This document shows, one piece after another, positions 1-8,471 of a stretch of DNA of 64,000 bases (position 1 is its first letter; each line of letters starts with the position of its first letter). The DNA is taken from positions 1,054,001-1,118,000 of the forward strand of contig NZ_JAIVAT010000003.1 in assembly GCF_020172085.1 (NCBI RefSeq). Reading direction: 5' to 3'. The DNA comes from Rossellomorea aquimaris (lineage in GTDB: Bacteria > Bacillota > Bacilli > Bacillales > Bacillaceae_B). The notes beneath the pieces were generated by a model, which did no database searches, had not been told where the DNA came from, and worked only from the letters and a program-made list of their open reading frames with translations. Position numbers and translations under genes: made by a program.

Positions 1-102
1 AACCCTGGTTCTCCCACTGATAAACGTAAACTTCCTTATTATTCTCATGGCATTTTGATGATTGAAGATACTTGGAAGATTGAGCATAAATTTTATACTT
101 AA
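1..102 (+). CDS. C-terminal end of a calcineurin-like metallophosphoesterase (partial)
   Basis: The window opens inside an open frame that ends at a TAA at 100-102 and encodes 33 residues. It begins with Asn-Pro-Gly-Ser-Pro, which closely resembles the NPGS(P/V) block near the C terminus of YfcE/MJ0936-type phosphodiesterases, followed by a short beta-strand-like tail. The rest of the gene, including the metal-binding part, lies outside the window, so the substrate is unknown. A hairpin follows 3 bases after the stop, as expected for the end of a transcription unit. The family call rests on one short motif. Confidence 0.55.
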   Translation, partial: NPGSPTDKRKLPYYSHGILMIEDTWKIEHKFYT

Positions 103-104
103 AT

Positions 105-141
105 AGCACAGCGCCTGAAAATGGCACTGTGCTTCCTTACT
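105..141 (+). terminator. Intrinsic terminator after the phosphoesterase gene
   Basis: Arms 105-115 and 123-133 pair over 11 positions with one mismatch, followed by a T-rich run. It lies between the plus-strand partial gene and the convergent acetyltransferase gene and may serve both. Confidence 0.6.
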
Positions 142-144
142 TTA

Positions 145-966
145 TTATAATGGATAATGATAGTAATCTTGGCTGTAGAAGGTTTGAAAACCACTGGATT
201 CGTAAAGTTTCAGTGCGTTACCATTGTTCGCTGCCACATCCAGGAAAATGTCACCAGTCCACTCCGATTCCTTCATCACCACTTGTGACAATGCTTTTCT
301 CCCGATGCCCTTTCCCTGAAAGGAGGGGAAGATAGCAAATCCATAAATGAAGCTCTTTCCTTCTGTTCTATGAACTCTTATCTTTCCGACTGTATTTTCA
401 TTATATTGGATCATAAAATTACCTAAAGACTCTTCAAATAACCTTTGTGTGTAGGATGCAGCATCTGTTCGGACCATCCCGAAGCATTTTTCATCAAGGT
501 CAATAATGGTTTCTATGTCGTGTTCATCAGCAGTTCTTAATCCTACAGTATCCGTTTCTAAGTCCAATCGTAACTGATTCCATTTCATTTCATACTCCGT
601 AAAGTCGTATACGGCATTGGTGGTAGATACAAATTCCTTTCCCGAAGCCGATGACCCCGGAACATTAAGTAAGAGTTTGTTCACTGTACGATTCTCCAAA
701 GAGATCAGTGCATTTTTGAACAGCTGTTGAAACAGATATTGACGTCGGAAATCCGGATGGATCATCCCACATAATTCATACGAATCCCCGAAACCATATA
801 AACCTAAAAATCCAATCAGTCTGTTATCCTTATAATGCAAAAAGTCATCCTGATCGTTTTGGCGTTTTTTTAGCATTTCCCAGTTTAGTTTTAAGTGGAT
901 GTCTTCATGATTTTCGCAAATGTTCTGAAGTTCTTTGATATCTTGAAGTTGTTTGGTAGTAAGCAT
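145..966 (-). CDS. GNAT-family N-acetyltransferase, two-domain
   Basis: Predicted 273-residue cytosolic acetyltransferase. The C-terminal half has the acetyl-CoA binding signature SFQGKGIGRKAL (about residues 214-225) and a typical ending in which a Gly-Phe pair follows the last helix (SSGFQ). The N-terminal half, about residues 1-130, looks like a second, degenerate GNAT fold with an IHPDFRRQYLFQQL-like segment. Tandem-GNAT proteins of this size are common in Bacillus, and their acceptors are mostly unknown. The ATG is preceded by GGGGGATTAGAA, a usable ribosome site. No neighbour suggests a substrate. Confidence 0.8.
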   Translation of the reverse strand: MLTTKQLQDIKELQNICENHEDIHLKLNWEMLKKRQNDQDDFLHYKDNRLIGFLGLYGFGDSYELCGMIHPDFRRQYLFQQLFKNALISLENRTVNKLLLNVPGSSASGKEFVSTTNAVYDFTEYEMKWNQLRLDLETDTVGLRTADEHDIETIIDLDEKCFGMVRTDAASYTQRLFEESLGNFMIQYNENTVGKIRVHRTEGKSFIYGFAIFPSFQGKGIGRKALSQVVMKESEWTGDIFLDVAANNGNALKLYESSGFQTFYSQDYYHYPL

Positions 967-1076
967 TTCTAATCCCCCGATCTCTTGCAGAATAAAGTAT
1001 ATTCATTCTAAATATTAGTTCACTATCCATGTATTGACAATAGGGTGATTAGACCAATGAGAGGAATATGATAAAG

Positions 1077-1116
1077 AAAAGCCATGAACTTCAATGGCAG
1101 AAGTTCACGGCTTTTC
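1077..1116 (-). terminator. Terminator overlapping the stop of the DUF3900-like gene
   Basis: Arms 1077-1092 and 1100-1115 form a 16-position stem with one mismatch. The minus-strand continuation is T-rich. The stop codon of the upstream gene lies inside the right arm. Confidence 0.7.
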
Positions 1117-2166
1117 TTGTATACGCTGAATCACATCATGCAAGTCATCAGGCTTTAAAAATTCAAGAGGGGAGAAGCCTTTTTCAAACATGACCGATTC
1201 ACTTTCAATCATCAAGATATAGCGACCGTTCACTTTGGCTAAGTGAACGATGTCACCGAAGTCTGAGAGAAGAGCTTTCACGGATACATGGTCAAGCTTC
1301 ACTTTCAGTTCCACTTCAGGGGACTGCTCGACGATTTGAGAGGTGGCTTCAACCACTTGTTCAGTTGTGAACCGTTCCTGCAGTTCACGCTTCGGGCTGA
1401 TTGCCCACTCTTCCACAGCTTCTTCAAATTCAACCCGTTCGTCGCTTTCTTCAGCATAGGTTTCAGAGATATGTTCCTTCACCATACCGTATACTTGTGA
1501 TTTGACGATTTCAGGCATGGACTTTTCATACTCGACCCATTTCAGGAAATCTTCGAAGTATCTTGCGTGTGAAGCTTGATGAATTTTGATCTCCGCTGAA
1601 TCCATCATACCTTCCTCCGGCATATACGGATATTGAATGGATTTCATATTTTTCGTGGTGATTGCCATCTCTACATTGTGAATCAGAGTGGCTTCATCCG
1701 TAATGGTCGCTACCTTTGGTTCAAAATCACATTTCATGAGGAACAAGAAGGGATCATCAAAAAATTTTGTCAGCTTTGCTGATGCCACCAGAAAGGCCCC
1801 GCCTCTGATGGCGCTGGTCTCTATGTACATTTGAACAAACTGGTCGCATGCTTCACGAAAAGCATCTTTATTCTCAGCGAAACGGGTTCGGTGAAATAAA
1901 TTGTAGTTTGGATTGGATGTAAGCTCATGACCGGGTTCCACAACAAAACGGCCAATCTTTGTTGGAGCTGATTCTGACTTTGAATGCCTGTCTACCTTTC
2001 GTTTGACGATCTTCGTCAGTTCTCCGTCAAGAAAGCTTTTTAAAGGGCTTTCTTCATATTCAGAACCTGTTAGCGTTTGAAAGTGTTTATGTCGCTTATC
2101 TGCTTCTTCCCCTTTGCCTTCGACCTGTATTAAATAAAAGGAAAGATGCTGAATGGTGAAATCCAT
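1105..2166 (-). CDS. DUF3900-like conserved hypothetical protein
   Basis: 353-residue soluble acidic protein with no signal peptide or membrane segment. Its composition and layout recall the Bacillus DUF3900 family and, more distantly, nucleoid-associated YejK/NdpA proteins: it starts with MDFTIQHLSFYLIQVEGKG and ends in a C-terminal beta-rich domain. No catalytic motif was found. The ATG at 2166 follows TAGGAG at suitable spacing. It stands alone between an acetyltransferase and a divergent cation transporter, so context gives no function. The family name is from memory of the sequence type and was not searched. Confidence 0.55.
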   Translation of the reverse strand: MDFTIQHLSFYLIQVEGKGEEADKRHKHFQTLTGSEYEESPLKSFLDGELTKIVKRKVDRHSKSESAPTKIGRFVVEPGHELTSNPNYNLFHRTRFAENKDAFREACDQFVQMYIETSAIRGGAFLVASAKLTKFFDDPFLFLMKCDFEPKVATITDEATLIHNVEMAITTKNMKSIQYPYMPEEGMMDSAEIKIHQASHARYFEDFLKWVEYEKSMPEIVKSQVYGMVKEHISETYAEESDERVEFEEAVEEWAISPKRELQERFTTEQVVEATSQIVEQSPEVELKVKLDHVSVKALLSDFGDIVHLAKVNGRYILMIESESVMFEKGFSPLEFLKPDDLHDVIQRIQEKP

Positions 2167-2314
2167 GGTTTGTACTCCTAACTAAATTTGAAATCTTAAT
2201 ACTCACTCTTTGTATCAGTATAGAAAAGCTCAAAAGGTTCGTCAATTGACTTATGAAAGTACTGACTTGAGAGATACTACCTATTAGGTTGAAAAATTGT
2301 AAGGGGTGAGCTTG

Positions 2315-3298
2315 ATGAGTAATGAATCTTTTCTCTCATTAGTGAAAAAAGGCAATAAATCTTCTTTCTTTGCGATGGTGGGAAACGGGATCCTGGCAGT
2401 AGCAAAAGGGGCTGCATTTCTATTCAGTGGAAGTGGGGCCATGTTTGCATCCGCTATGCACTCATTAGCCGATTCAGTTAATCAGGGGTTTGTGTTCATC
2501 GGCAGCGTCCTTTCAGAAAAAAAGCCGACAGAAAAATTCCCTACAGGTTTTGGACGTGTCATCAATCTATTTTGTATGATTGCGGTCATCGTAGTGTCGG
2601 TCATGGCGTATGAAACAATACGTGAAGGATTTCATCTACTCAAGCATCCAGCAGAGGTTAAAGGGATCTGGATCAATGTGTCAGTGCTGCTGTTAAATAT
2701 CATCATTGATGGAACGATACTCTTTAAAGCCATGAAGGAAATCGGTAAGGAAGCACGAGTGGAGAGCAGGGGAGCAGGAATTGTCACGGATGCGTTTAAG
2801 CATGTAAAAAGGGCTGCTCCACCAACAAGGCTTGTATTTTATGAAGACCTGGTAGCTGTATCGGGAGCTATTCTTGCAATGATAGCGGTAGTTGTCTCCT
2901 ATTTCACCACGTTTCAACTCCTGGATGGGATCGTGACGATCGTAATTGGATTTCTGATGGTGGGGGTTGCCTTTCGGGTGGGGTATGATAATATGGTCGG
3001 TCTGATTGGAGTTGCGGCTCCGAAGGAAGTAGAAGACAGGATTGCCGCTGCCATTTTTGAACATGAAGCAGTCATTGATATCTTCAAGCTGAGGATCATC
3101 CAGGAAGGGCGCTATTACCATGTAGAATCATATCTTGAATTGAAGAAGGGAATGCCTCTTTCAGAAGCGGATGATATTAAGTTTGCCATTCAGGAAAAGT
3201 TAATAGCCGATCCTGATATTGCTGATGTTACGTTGGGAATCATTGAGGATGATGGGATTCAGGAGTGGAAAGGAAGACATGCATCTGAAATGTCATAA
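2315..3298 (+). CDS. Cation diffusion facilitator (CDF) family transporter
   Basis: Predicted inner-membrane divalent-cation/proton antiporter of about 327 residues. The HSLADSVNQ segment near residue 50 carries the His-x3-Asp metal-site pattern of transmembrane helix 2. Several hydrophobic helices follow, then a soluble C-terminal domain of about 90 residues (from about residue 235) that fits the CDF cytoplasmic dimerisation domain. An insert of about 25 residues around AFKHVKRAAPPTRL is somewhat unusual. I prefer the ATG at 2315, because AAGGGGTG lies 6 bases before it; a GTG at 2306 would overlap the ribosome site. The metal is not inferable (Zn, Mn or Fe are usual). Confidence 0.8.
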   Translation: MSNESFLSLVKKGNKSSFFAMVGNGILAVAKGAAFLFSGSGAMFASAMHSLADSVNQGFVFIGSVLSEKKPTEKFPTGFGRVINLFCMIAVIVVSVMAYETIREGFHLLKHPAEVKGIWINVSVLLLNIIIDGTILFKAMKEIGKEARVESRGAGIVTDAFKHVKRAAPPTRLVFYEDLVAVSGAILAMIAVVVSYFTTFQLLDGIVTIVIGFLMVGVAFRVGYDNMVGLIGVAAPKEVEDRIAAAIFEHEAVIDIFKLRIIQEGRYYHVESYLELKKGMPLSEADDIKFAIQEKLIADPDIADVTLGIIEDDGIQEWKGRHASEMS

Positions 3299-3303
3299 GA
3301 AAC

Positions 3304-3328
3304 ATCCGGCTGAATATTCCAGCCGGAT
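3304..3328. terminator. Hairpin between convergent CDF and YvbH-like genes
   Basis: A perfect 9-bp stem (3304-3312 with 3320-3328, loop of 7) lies between two convergent genes. The T tract is poor, so termination efficiency is uncertain. Confidence 0.5.
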
Positions 3329-3336
3329 CATGAAGG

Positions 3337-3951
3337 TTAATTTTGAATGAATGTTTCAAATACAAACCCAAAATCTTTTAAAGTAAACTCTTTTTTCTTA
3401 TCTGATAACCAGTGAAAGGCATATTGGTTGACCTCTTTAAATTGTTCAACTATATTCGCATCATTTGTTTTCACTTGACCCAAAGTCGACGACGCAAGTT
3501 GAAGACTTTCATTGGCAAAAGAAGAGTAAATGCTATTGTCAGTAGTGATTTCACCAATCTTAATTAAAGATTTATATAGATCTTTCACTTCTGTTAAATG
3601 TTTTTTATGAACATCAATGGAATAGATGTCAGATCCGATCTTAAACTTGATTTCTACATCAAGATCGACTGTACCAGCAGTTTCGAGCAGGACATTCGAG
3701 AGTTGATATTTATAATAATCCAGACGGCGTAGCACCCGTTTTTTGCTGGCTGCACTGGTACCGTCCAGATGAATGAGAGCTTTGTTTGTAAAGCAATATT
3801 CATCGGCCTTTGATTTGATCAAGAAATAAATTTTTTCTCCATCCTCATGCATAATATAATCATCGGAATCGGCTTTATCGTAATCTGCCGGCTTGATGAC
3901 TGTGCCGATATCACTTAAACCTAATACGTCTGAAGCAACTTTTCCAAACAT
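3337..3951 (-). CDS. yvbH: PH-domain protein, YvbH-like
   Basis: 204 residues, the same length I recall for B. subtilis YvbH. The N-terminal half (about 1-125) fits the bacterial pleckstrin-homology fold (bPH_1), with beta-strands such as EKIYFLIKSKADEYCFTNKALIHLDG and then the basic KKRVLRRLDYYKY segment. The C-terminal 70 residues are helical, matching the YvbH oligomerisation region. The protein is soluble and its physiological role is not known. The ATG is preceded by GAAAGGATTTGAAAGC. It is monocistronic and convergent with the CDF transporter. Confidence 0.7.
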   Translation of the reverse strand: MFGKVASDVLGLSDIGTVIKPADYDKADSDDYIMHEDGEKIYFLIKSKADEYCFTNKALIHLDGTSAASKKRVLRRLDYYKYQLSNVLLETAGTVDLDVEIKFKIGSDIYSIDVHKKHLTEVKDLYKSLIKIGEITTDNSIYSSFANESLQLASSTLGQVKTNDANIVEQFKEVNQYAFHWLSDKKKEFTLKDFGFVFETFIQN

Positions 3952-4149
3952 GCTTTCAAATCCTTTCTATTTTGTACTGAAGATTCTTCTTTTTATTTTG
4001 AGAAGTATTCAATAGTATATCATAGTTTTATATAATGTATGGATAAATTTGGTATTTTCAATATTGAGCACCTTTGGTTTGGTGTTACATTCTGTTCATA
4101 CTATAATAAAGAAAATCATAGAATAGATTATAGCAAAGGGGGGAATAGA

Positions 4150-4767
4150 ATGAATGTGAACGAACTACTGATGCGCTTCAAGGACAGAACGCCTAAAGTG
4201 CTGGGAAGTGAAACATTTTCCGAATATGCTATTCTGCTTCCTTTAATAGAAGTGAATGGTGACATTCACGTTTTATTCGAAGTCCGCTCCTTGAGTATGC
4301 GGAGACAGCCGGGGGAAATATGTTTTCCAGGAGGCCGTATCGATCGAAAAGATTCTGATGAGAAGGCAGCTGCAAGCAGGGAGACGTCTGAAGAACTGGG
4401 AATTCATGAGAATACCATCTCGGACATATATCCGCTAGATTATATCGTGTCTCCTTTTGGGACCATTATTTACCCATATGTAGGCAGACTGAATGTAGCA
4501 TTGGAAGAATTGCGTCCGAACCCAGCCGAAGTGGAAGAAATTTTCACAGCACCACTCTCTTATCTTCTTGAAAGAGAACCGGATTTGTACAATATCAAAT
4601 TTAAAATGGAACCTGAAGAGAGCTTCCCTTATAAAAAGATTCCCGGTGGAGAAAAATACAATTGGCAGGCAAGAAATATGAAAGAACATTTCTATTACTA
4701 TGAAGACAAAGTCATCTGGGGGCTCACCGCCCGTGTTCTGAATCATTTTATTAAACTTCTAAAGTAA
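4150..4767 (+). CDS. CoA pyrophosphatase-type Nudix hydrolase
   Basis: Predicted 205-residue Nudix hydrolase that would split CoA or acyl-CoA into phosphopantetheine and 3',5'-ADP. The Nudix box runs from GGRIDRKDSDEKAAASRE to EELGI. It is preceded by FEVRSLSMRRQPGEICFPGG, which fits the extra NuCoA signature typical of NudL/YeaB-type enzymes. The ATG at 4150 sits behind AAAGGGGGGAAT; an in-frame start at 4039 has no ribosome site. It stands alone. Confidence 0.8.
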   Translation: MNVNELLMRFKDRTPKVLGSETFSEYAILLPLIEVNGDIHVLFEVRSLSMRRQPGEICFPGGRIDRKDSDEKAAASRETSEELGIHENTISDIYPLDYIVSPFGTIIYPYVGRLNVALEELRPNPAEVEEIFTAPLSYLLEREPDLYNIKFKMEPEESFPYKKIPGGEKYNWQARNMKEHFYYYEDKVIWGLTARVLNHFIKLLK

Positions 4768-4990
4768 CCTTTGAATTGCCATTAAAACAAAAAAAATATA
4801 AAAAGAAATTCTACAATTATTTGTACGAATTGACATTCGTTTCGCTTTAATACTTTTTTCGATAATCTAATCTGTCGGAGAAGGTATTTTTATTTGTAAA
4901 TTTGTAGCAAATTGAATGGTTTGTAAATGATTAGAAGGAGGTAAAGAGAAGTAACAGTTAGATGATGAAATAAGGAGAGGGGAAAAAATT
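4768..4990. other. AT-rich intergenic region
   Basis: No supported gene on either strand. It contains A/T runs and two Shine-Dalgarno-like purine stretches (around 4935 and 4975), the second serving the small ORF at 4991. A TTGACA at about 4828 has no well-spaced -10 partner. Confidence 0.4.
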
Positions 4991-5083
4991 ATGATCATTC
5001 GTGCTAAATGCTGGAGAATGTTAAGTGTCCAGGAAAAACTGTTTATCCTGAAGGCGGTATGTAATAAGCATTTAAAAAAATAA
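4991..5083 (+). CDS. Small basic peptide, unknown
   Basis: 30-codon ORF starting at an ATG placed 8 bases after GGAGAGGGG, a strong ribosome site. The product is basic with two Cys (MIIRAKCWRMLSVQEKLFIL...), helical in outlook, and resembles nothing I can name. Its 3' end overlaps an antisense small ORF (5043-5273). Real translation is plausible only from the ribosome site. Confidence 0.35.
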   Translation: MIIRAKCWRMLSVQEKLFILKAVCNKHLKK

Positions 5084-5273
5084 TCACTGGCCATGGAGCA
5101 ACACGTATTGGTGGTATGATCAATTCAGGACTAGATCGTTCGGAAGTGTAGAATGACATACAGAAACCCCCATTCCAATCTGGGAATGGTATGGATACCA
5201 TTGATCCAACCACCTGCCTATTCTTTTTAAGTATTGCTGGGTCTAGTATACCAGCAGACGGTATAAACTCCAT
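5043..5273 (-). CDS. Possible small protein, unknown
   Basis: 76 codons from an ATG at 5273 that follows GGTGAGG at about 6 bases. The product begins MEFIPSAGILDPAILKKNRQ and is rich in Pro and aromatic residues. I do not recognise it. It lies antisense to the end of the 4991 ORF, so at most one of the pair may be real. Listed because the stretch from 4768 to 5444 otherwise has no gene. Confidence 0.3.
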   Translation of the reverse strand: MEFIPSAGILDPAILKKNRQVVGSMVSIPFPDWNGGFCMSFYTSERSSPELIIPPIRVAPWPVIIFLNAYYIPPSG

Positions 5274-5444
5274 TTCTATCCTCACCATATCCCTCTAATA
5301 ACTTTATCATTTTTATATTCTCATCATTAAACATTAAACAAATCGAAGAATGTTCTCTTATCCGTAAGAAAAGCAAATGTTCTGGCACTCATAATAGATC
5401 TTTTGGTAAGATAATAGTGCACATACATAAGAGGAGGACAACAA

Positions 5445-5894
5445 GTGAAAGGATCAAAAGCAATATTGATTGTAGGTGTATTTTTTGCCATCCTTTTAGC
5501 AGGATGTAATCGGAATGCAGCAGACATGGTTGTAAAGGGTGGTGTAACGTGGAATGAAGAAGCGGACACACTTACCTTTTCCGGTGTTTTAACGGATGAA
5601 GCCCTAGAACCGGATACCAAGTTCCGTGCGCGTTTTTTCCTCCAGGGAAAAACAATCAAAAATGCACTTGGTACCGACTTGATCTATACGGATGAAGAGC
5701 TTAAGAGCCGATCGAAAGGAGAGGCTTCAAAAGAAATCAAGGTAGAAAAAACTGTAGATATTAAGAAAAGCGACGATATAGATAATATCATTAAGGAAAT
5801 TAAGAACAAAGATAAAGAAGCGGTCACCATTGAAATCGTGAATGATAATGGCCGGATAGATGAAAAGGTTCTTCATGATATCGAAAAGGAGTAG
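5445..5894 (+). CDS. Putative lipoprotein, unknown
   Basis: 149-residue protein with a lipoprotein signal: a charged start (MKGSK), a hydrophobic core and the lipobox LLAGC at about residues 17-21, so it should be lipidated on Cys21 and anchored outside the membrane. The mature part has an early beta-rich segment and then a highly charged helical tail rich in Lys, Asp and Glu. No domain recognised. The start is GTG behind GAGGAGGACAACA. A hairpin terminator follows directly, so it is a single-gene unit. Confidence 0.7.
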   Translation: MKGSKAILIVGVFFAILLAGCNRNAADMVVKGGVTWNEEADTLTFSGVLTDEALEPDTKFRARFFLQGKTIKNALGTDLIYTDEELKSRSKGEASKEIKVEKTVDIKKSDDIDNIIKEIKNKDKEAVTIEIVNDNGRIDEKVLHDIEKE

Positions 5895-5915
5895 GGTATA
5901 CCCCTGCTCCTTTTT
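5884..5915 (+). terminator. Terminator of the lipoprotein gene
   Basis: A 13-position stem (5884-5896 with about 5901-5913, one G-U pair) begins inside the last codons and is followed by TTTTTA. Confidence 0.75.
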
Positions 5916-5927
5916 ATGCAATATGCA

Positions 5928-6179
5928 TCATTTGGGATTCACCGGTCTTTTTAATGCATAAAGATCGTCCTCAAGAAGAAGCATTTTATCCATCAACACA
6001 TCCTTGGAATCCATCACTCCTTGATTGTACAGAAATGGACCAATTTCCTTCATGAAAAAATCAAACCAATTCTCAGCTCCCAAATCGCCGATTTCGTCCC
6101 CGGTTTGTTCATAATAAAAACTTTGTATCCTTCCAATCATCTCATCTTTCTGTTCTTTAGGTATCTTTGTGAACATCAT
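5928..6179 (-). CDS. DUF2164 family protein
   Basis: 83-residue acidic protein matching the DUF2164 pattern as I know it: MFTKIPKEQKDEMIGRIQSF, then the aromatic EIGPFLYNQG block and a C-terminal LLLEDDLYALKRP motif. Function unknown. The ATG at 6179 lies downstream of GGAGGGTTAC; a longer in-frame start at 6287 has no supporting site. It follows the Nudix gene on the same strand with a gap of about 120 bases. Confidence 0.75.
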   Translation of the reverse strand: MMFTKIPKEQKDEMIGRIQSFYYEQTGDEIGDLGAENWFDFFMKEIGPFLYNQGVMDSKDVLMDKMLLLEDDLYALKRPVNPK

Positions 6180-6302
6180 ATGTAACCCTCCTGTTTGGTT
6201 TCTTCCATCGTAACATAAGGGGGCCAATGAGGGATACGGAAGAAAGCCTCCGATTCTTCTTGATGTGTTGAAAGATGGGGAGTTCAATGTGTTATTCCGG
6301 GA

Positions 6303-6773
6303 TCATTTCTTTATAAGCTCATTTTCTTCTATAAAAACTTCCTGCTCCTCTTTTTGGATATATTTCAAAATCCGGTCTTGTATCATAGGGTAAAGCACGA
6401 TGGAATGAAGTTCTGATACTGGGACCCATCTGATACCGGTTTGTGAAGGGTCCGGCTGACTTGGTGAAAGTGTGGAATGATGATCTGTCCGCTTACAAGA
6501 GAAAAACATGGAAAGTGTATGTATCGGTCCATAATGATGTTTGTTTAGATGGGGTGCATACTCATATGTAAATGCTAACGATTCAACCTCTACTCTTGCG
6601 CCTGTTTCTTCAAATGCTTCTCTTACTACAGCCTCTTTAATCGATTCTCCTTCTTCAACGCCACCCGCGGGAAGATTATAATGAAGACCACGTTCGTCTT
6701 GGAACTCAGCCAATAATATTCTTCCTGTTTCTACAATGATAGCACCTGCACGAATTCTAATAGGGTATAACAT
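6303..6773 (-). CDS. Nudix hydrolase
   Basis: 156-residue Nudix protein. The box reads AGGVEEGESIKEAVVREAFE followed by ETGARVEV, with all four catalytic glutamates present. The first strand IRAGAIIVETGRILL is typical of ADP-ribose or dNTP pyrophosphohydrolases; the substrate cannot be told. The start is taken at 6773, where GGAGAG lies 5 bases upstream, rather than the ATG at 6794. It points away from mscL, leaving about 140 bases of shared upstream region. Confidence 0.8.
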   Translation of the reverse strand: MLYPIRIRAGAIIVETGRILLAEFQDERGLHYNLPAGGVEEGESIKEAVVREAFEETGARVEVESLAFTYEYAPHLNKHHYGPIHTLSMFFSCKRTDHHSTLSPSQPDPSQTGIRWVPVSELHSIVLYPMIQDRILKYIQKEEQEVFIEENELIKK

Positions 6774-6920
6774 TCCATCTCTCCTTTTCTGCATGAACTG
6801 GTGAAAGACCAGTTTAGCAGAAAGAAAACGTAACGACCATATAAATTTGTATAATTGTGGTAAACTAAGTCGGACATGGCTCGAATTCAGCTGTGATGAA
6901 AGGTATAAAGGAGAATGCTT

Positions 6921-7304
6921 ATGTGGAAGGAATTTAAAAAATTTGCCGTAAAAGGGAATGTCATAGATCTCGCGGTGGCCGTTATCATTGGTGCCGCATT
7001 TGGCAAAATCGTCAAATCACTAGTTGATGACATCGTCATGCCTCTACTTGGAATTATACTTGGGGGGATCAGTTTTACAGATCTGAAGGTAACGGTAGGG
7101 GACGCCGTGATTACTTATGGAGTCTTCATTCAAAATGTAGTGGACTTTTTTCTTATAGCATGGGTTATATTCTTCATCGTACGATTATATAAAAAGTTGG
7201 AGAGAAAAGAAGAAGTAAAAACAGAAACTAAAGTCGATCAGAAAGAGGAACTCCTTAAGGAAATACGCGATCTTTTGAAGGAGACTTCAAATCAACCTCA
7301 ATAG
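6921..7304 (+). CDS. mscL: Large-conductance mechanosensitive channel
   Basis: 127-residue homopentameric channel that opens under membrane tension to release solutes on hypo-osmotic shock. The N-terminal amphipathic helix ([17 protein letters not shown]) and TM1 with its Gly/Ala-rich pore face ([20 protein letters not shown]) are hallmark MscL sequence. TM2 runs over [21 protein letters not shown] and is followed by the charged cytoplasmic helix. AAAGGAG lies 7 bases from the ATG at 6921, so that start is preferred over 6915. Confidence 0.95.
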   Translation: MWKEFKKFAVKGNVIDLAVAVIIGAAFGKIVKSLVDDIVMPLLGIILGGISFTDLKVTVGDAVITYGVFIQNVVDFFLIAWVIFFIVRLYKKLERKEEVKTETKVDQKEELLKEIRDLLKETSNQPQ

Positions 7305-7392
7305 ACCTTTTCAGACGAATTAGACTAATAATAAAGGGGATTTTCTTTTTGTATCCAATATAGTAAGTGAAGACCAAAAGGGGGACGTATAA

Positions 7393-7947
7393 ATGGATAT
7401 GAAAACAATTTACTTAATCAAAGAGAAAAATGGTATGAAGAAGGACTTTTCATTGCTTCTCTCCATGATGGATTATGCCAGATTCACTTCTATTCAAGAG
7501 GTGGAAGATATGTCAGTTGAAATGCTTGATTACCGTTGCCATGATGAAGCGAATTCCATCGGGATGCTGTTGGCTCATTTCGATGCAGTAGAGAAGATTT
7601 ATCAAGTTCTCACGTTTGAAGAATGGACAAATGATGAAATTGAAGCATATGCGTCGACATTGGAACCTGCATTAAGTCTGGGAAACAAGGCTGCAGAAGT
7701 CATAAAAGGAAATGACGTCCGGTACTATTTGGAGAATCTTCAAAACACAAGAAGGAAGACGATTGAGCAATTTACTAAATTAGACGAGTCATGGCTTTAT
7801 GAGGAAACAGATTGGTGGTACGGACAAAAGGGTAATAACTTCTTTAAATGGTTTCATGTCTTTGAAGATGAAATCAATCATAGGGGACAGATACGGATGA
7901 TCAAAAAGTTATATGTAAAAGAAAATGGAAAGGCAATGACAGAGTAG
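7393..7947 (+). CDS. DinB-family protein (putative metal-dependent transferase/hydrolase)
   Basis: 184 residues with the four-helix-bundle look of the DinB/YfiT superfamily. The three metal-binding histidines are visible as LLAHFDAVEK (His about 62) and HVFEDEINHRGQIR (two His about 150-160). Members bind Ni or Zn and include thiol transferases; the actual reaction here is unknown. The start ATG follows GGGGGACGTATAA. No partner gene is evident. Confidence 0.75.
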   Translation: MDMKTIYLIKEKNGMKKDFSLLLSMMDYARFTSIQEVEDMSVEMLDYRCHDEANSIGMLLAHFDAVEKIYQVLTFEEWTNDEIEAYASTLEPALSLGNKAAEVIKGNDVRYYLENLQNTRRKTIEQFTKLDESWLYEETDWWYGQKGNNFFKWFHVFEDEINHRGQIRMIKKLYVKENGKAMTE

Positions 7948-7978
7948 GCTCACATTTACAATTAGACCCATTCGTTTC

Positions 7979-8007
7979 TTGAGTTTTGGATGACAATCTG
8001 TTATAGT
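7979..8007 (+). promoter_or_regulatory. Sigma-A promoter of the cold-shock gene
   Basis: TTGAGT (7979-7984), 17-base spacer and TATAGT (8002-8007). It predicts a transcript start near 8014 and a leader of about 113 bases before the csp start codon, the long-leader architecture typical of csp mRNAs. Confidence 0.65.
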
Positions 8008-8126
8008 AAAGATAGTTATTTTTGTTCGGTTAATATACATGATTGAAACACAATTCGTCTTGAATCTTAATCAGAGCAGGAATATAAATATTTTTATGTG
8101 CAACTGCACTAGGAGGTACATGTTTT

Positions 8127-8324
8127 ATGTTACAAGGTAAAGTTAAATGGTTTAACGCTGAAAAAGGTTTCGGATTTATCGAAGTTGAAGGTCAAGACGA
8201 TGTTTTTGTTCACTTCTCAGCTATTCAAGGTGAAGGATACAAATCATTAGAAGAAGGTCAAGACGTTACATTTGAAATCGTTGAAGGCGCTCGTGGACCA
8301 CAAGCAGCTAACGTTCAAAAGTAA
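8127..8324 (+). CDS. cspD: Cold-shock protein, CspB/CspD type
   Basis: 65-residue single-domain OB-fold nucleic-acid chaperone. The RNA-binding motifs RNP1 (KGFGFI) and RNP2 (VFVHF) are intact, with the surface aromatic residues expected. It binds single-stranded RNA and DNA and melts mRNA structure, especially after cold shock. AGGAGG precedes the ATG. It has its own promoter, long leader and terminator. Paralogue assignment between cspB, cspC and cspD is uncertain. Confidence 0.92.
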   Translation: MLQGKVKWFNAEKGFGFIEVEGQDDVFVHFSAIQGEGYKSLEEGQDVTFEIVEGARGPQAANVQK

Positions 8325-8342
8325 TCCAACCGTATAATTTCA

Positions 8343-8378
8343 AACAGAGTACGTCGGCTGACGTGCTCTGTTTTTTTG
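8343..8378 (+). terminator. Terminator of the cold-shock gene
   Basis: A 13-position stem (8343-8355 with 8360-8372), loop GGCT, followed by a run of T. Confidence 0.85.
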
Positions 8379-8471
8379 TTCTAATGGATAATCAGTCCGG
8401 CTGGACAATCAGGGAGAAAGTTCTATAATATAATAGACACTTTGAGATTGTTTTATTATGGAAGGATGATC

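Noticed and set aside
5168..5189. 7-bp inverted repeat CCATTCC/GGAATGG considered as a terminator
   Set aside because: No T tract in either direction, and it lies inside a possible coding frame.
5727..5921. 64-codon minus-strand frame over the lipoprotein tail
   Set aside because: Phe/Ile-rich antisense of a Lys/Glu-rich coding region.
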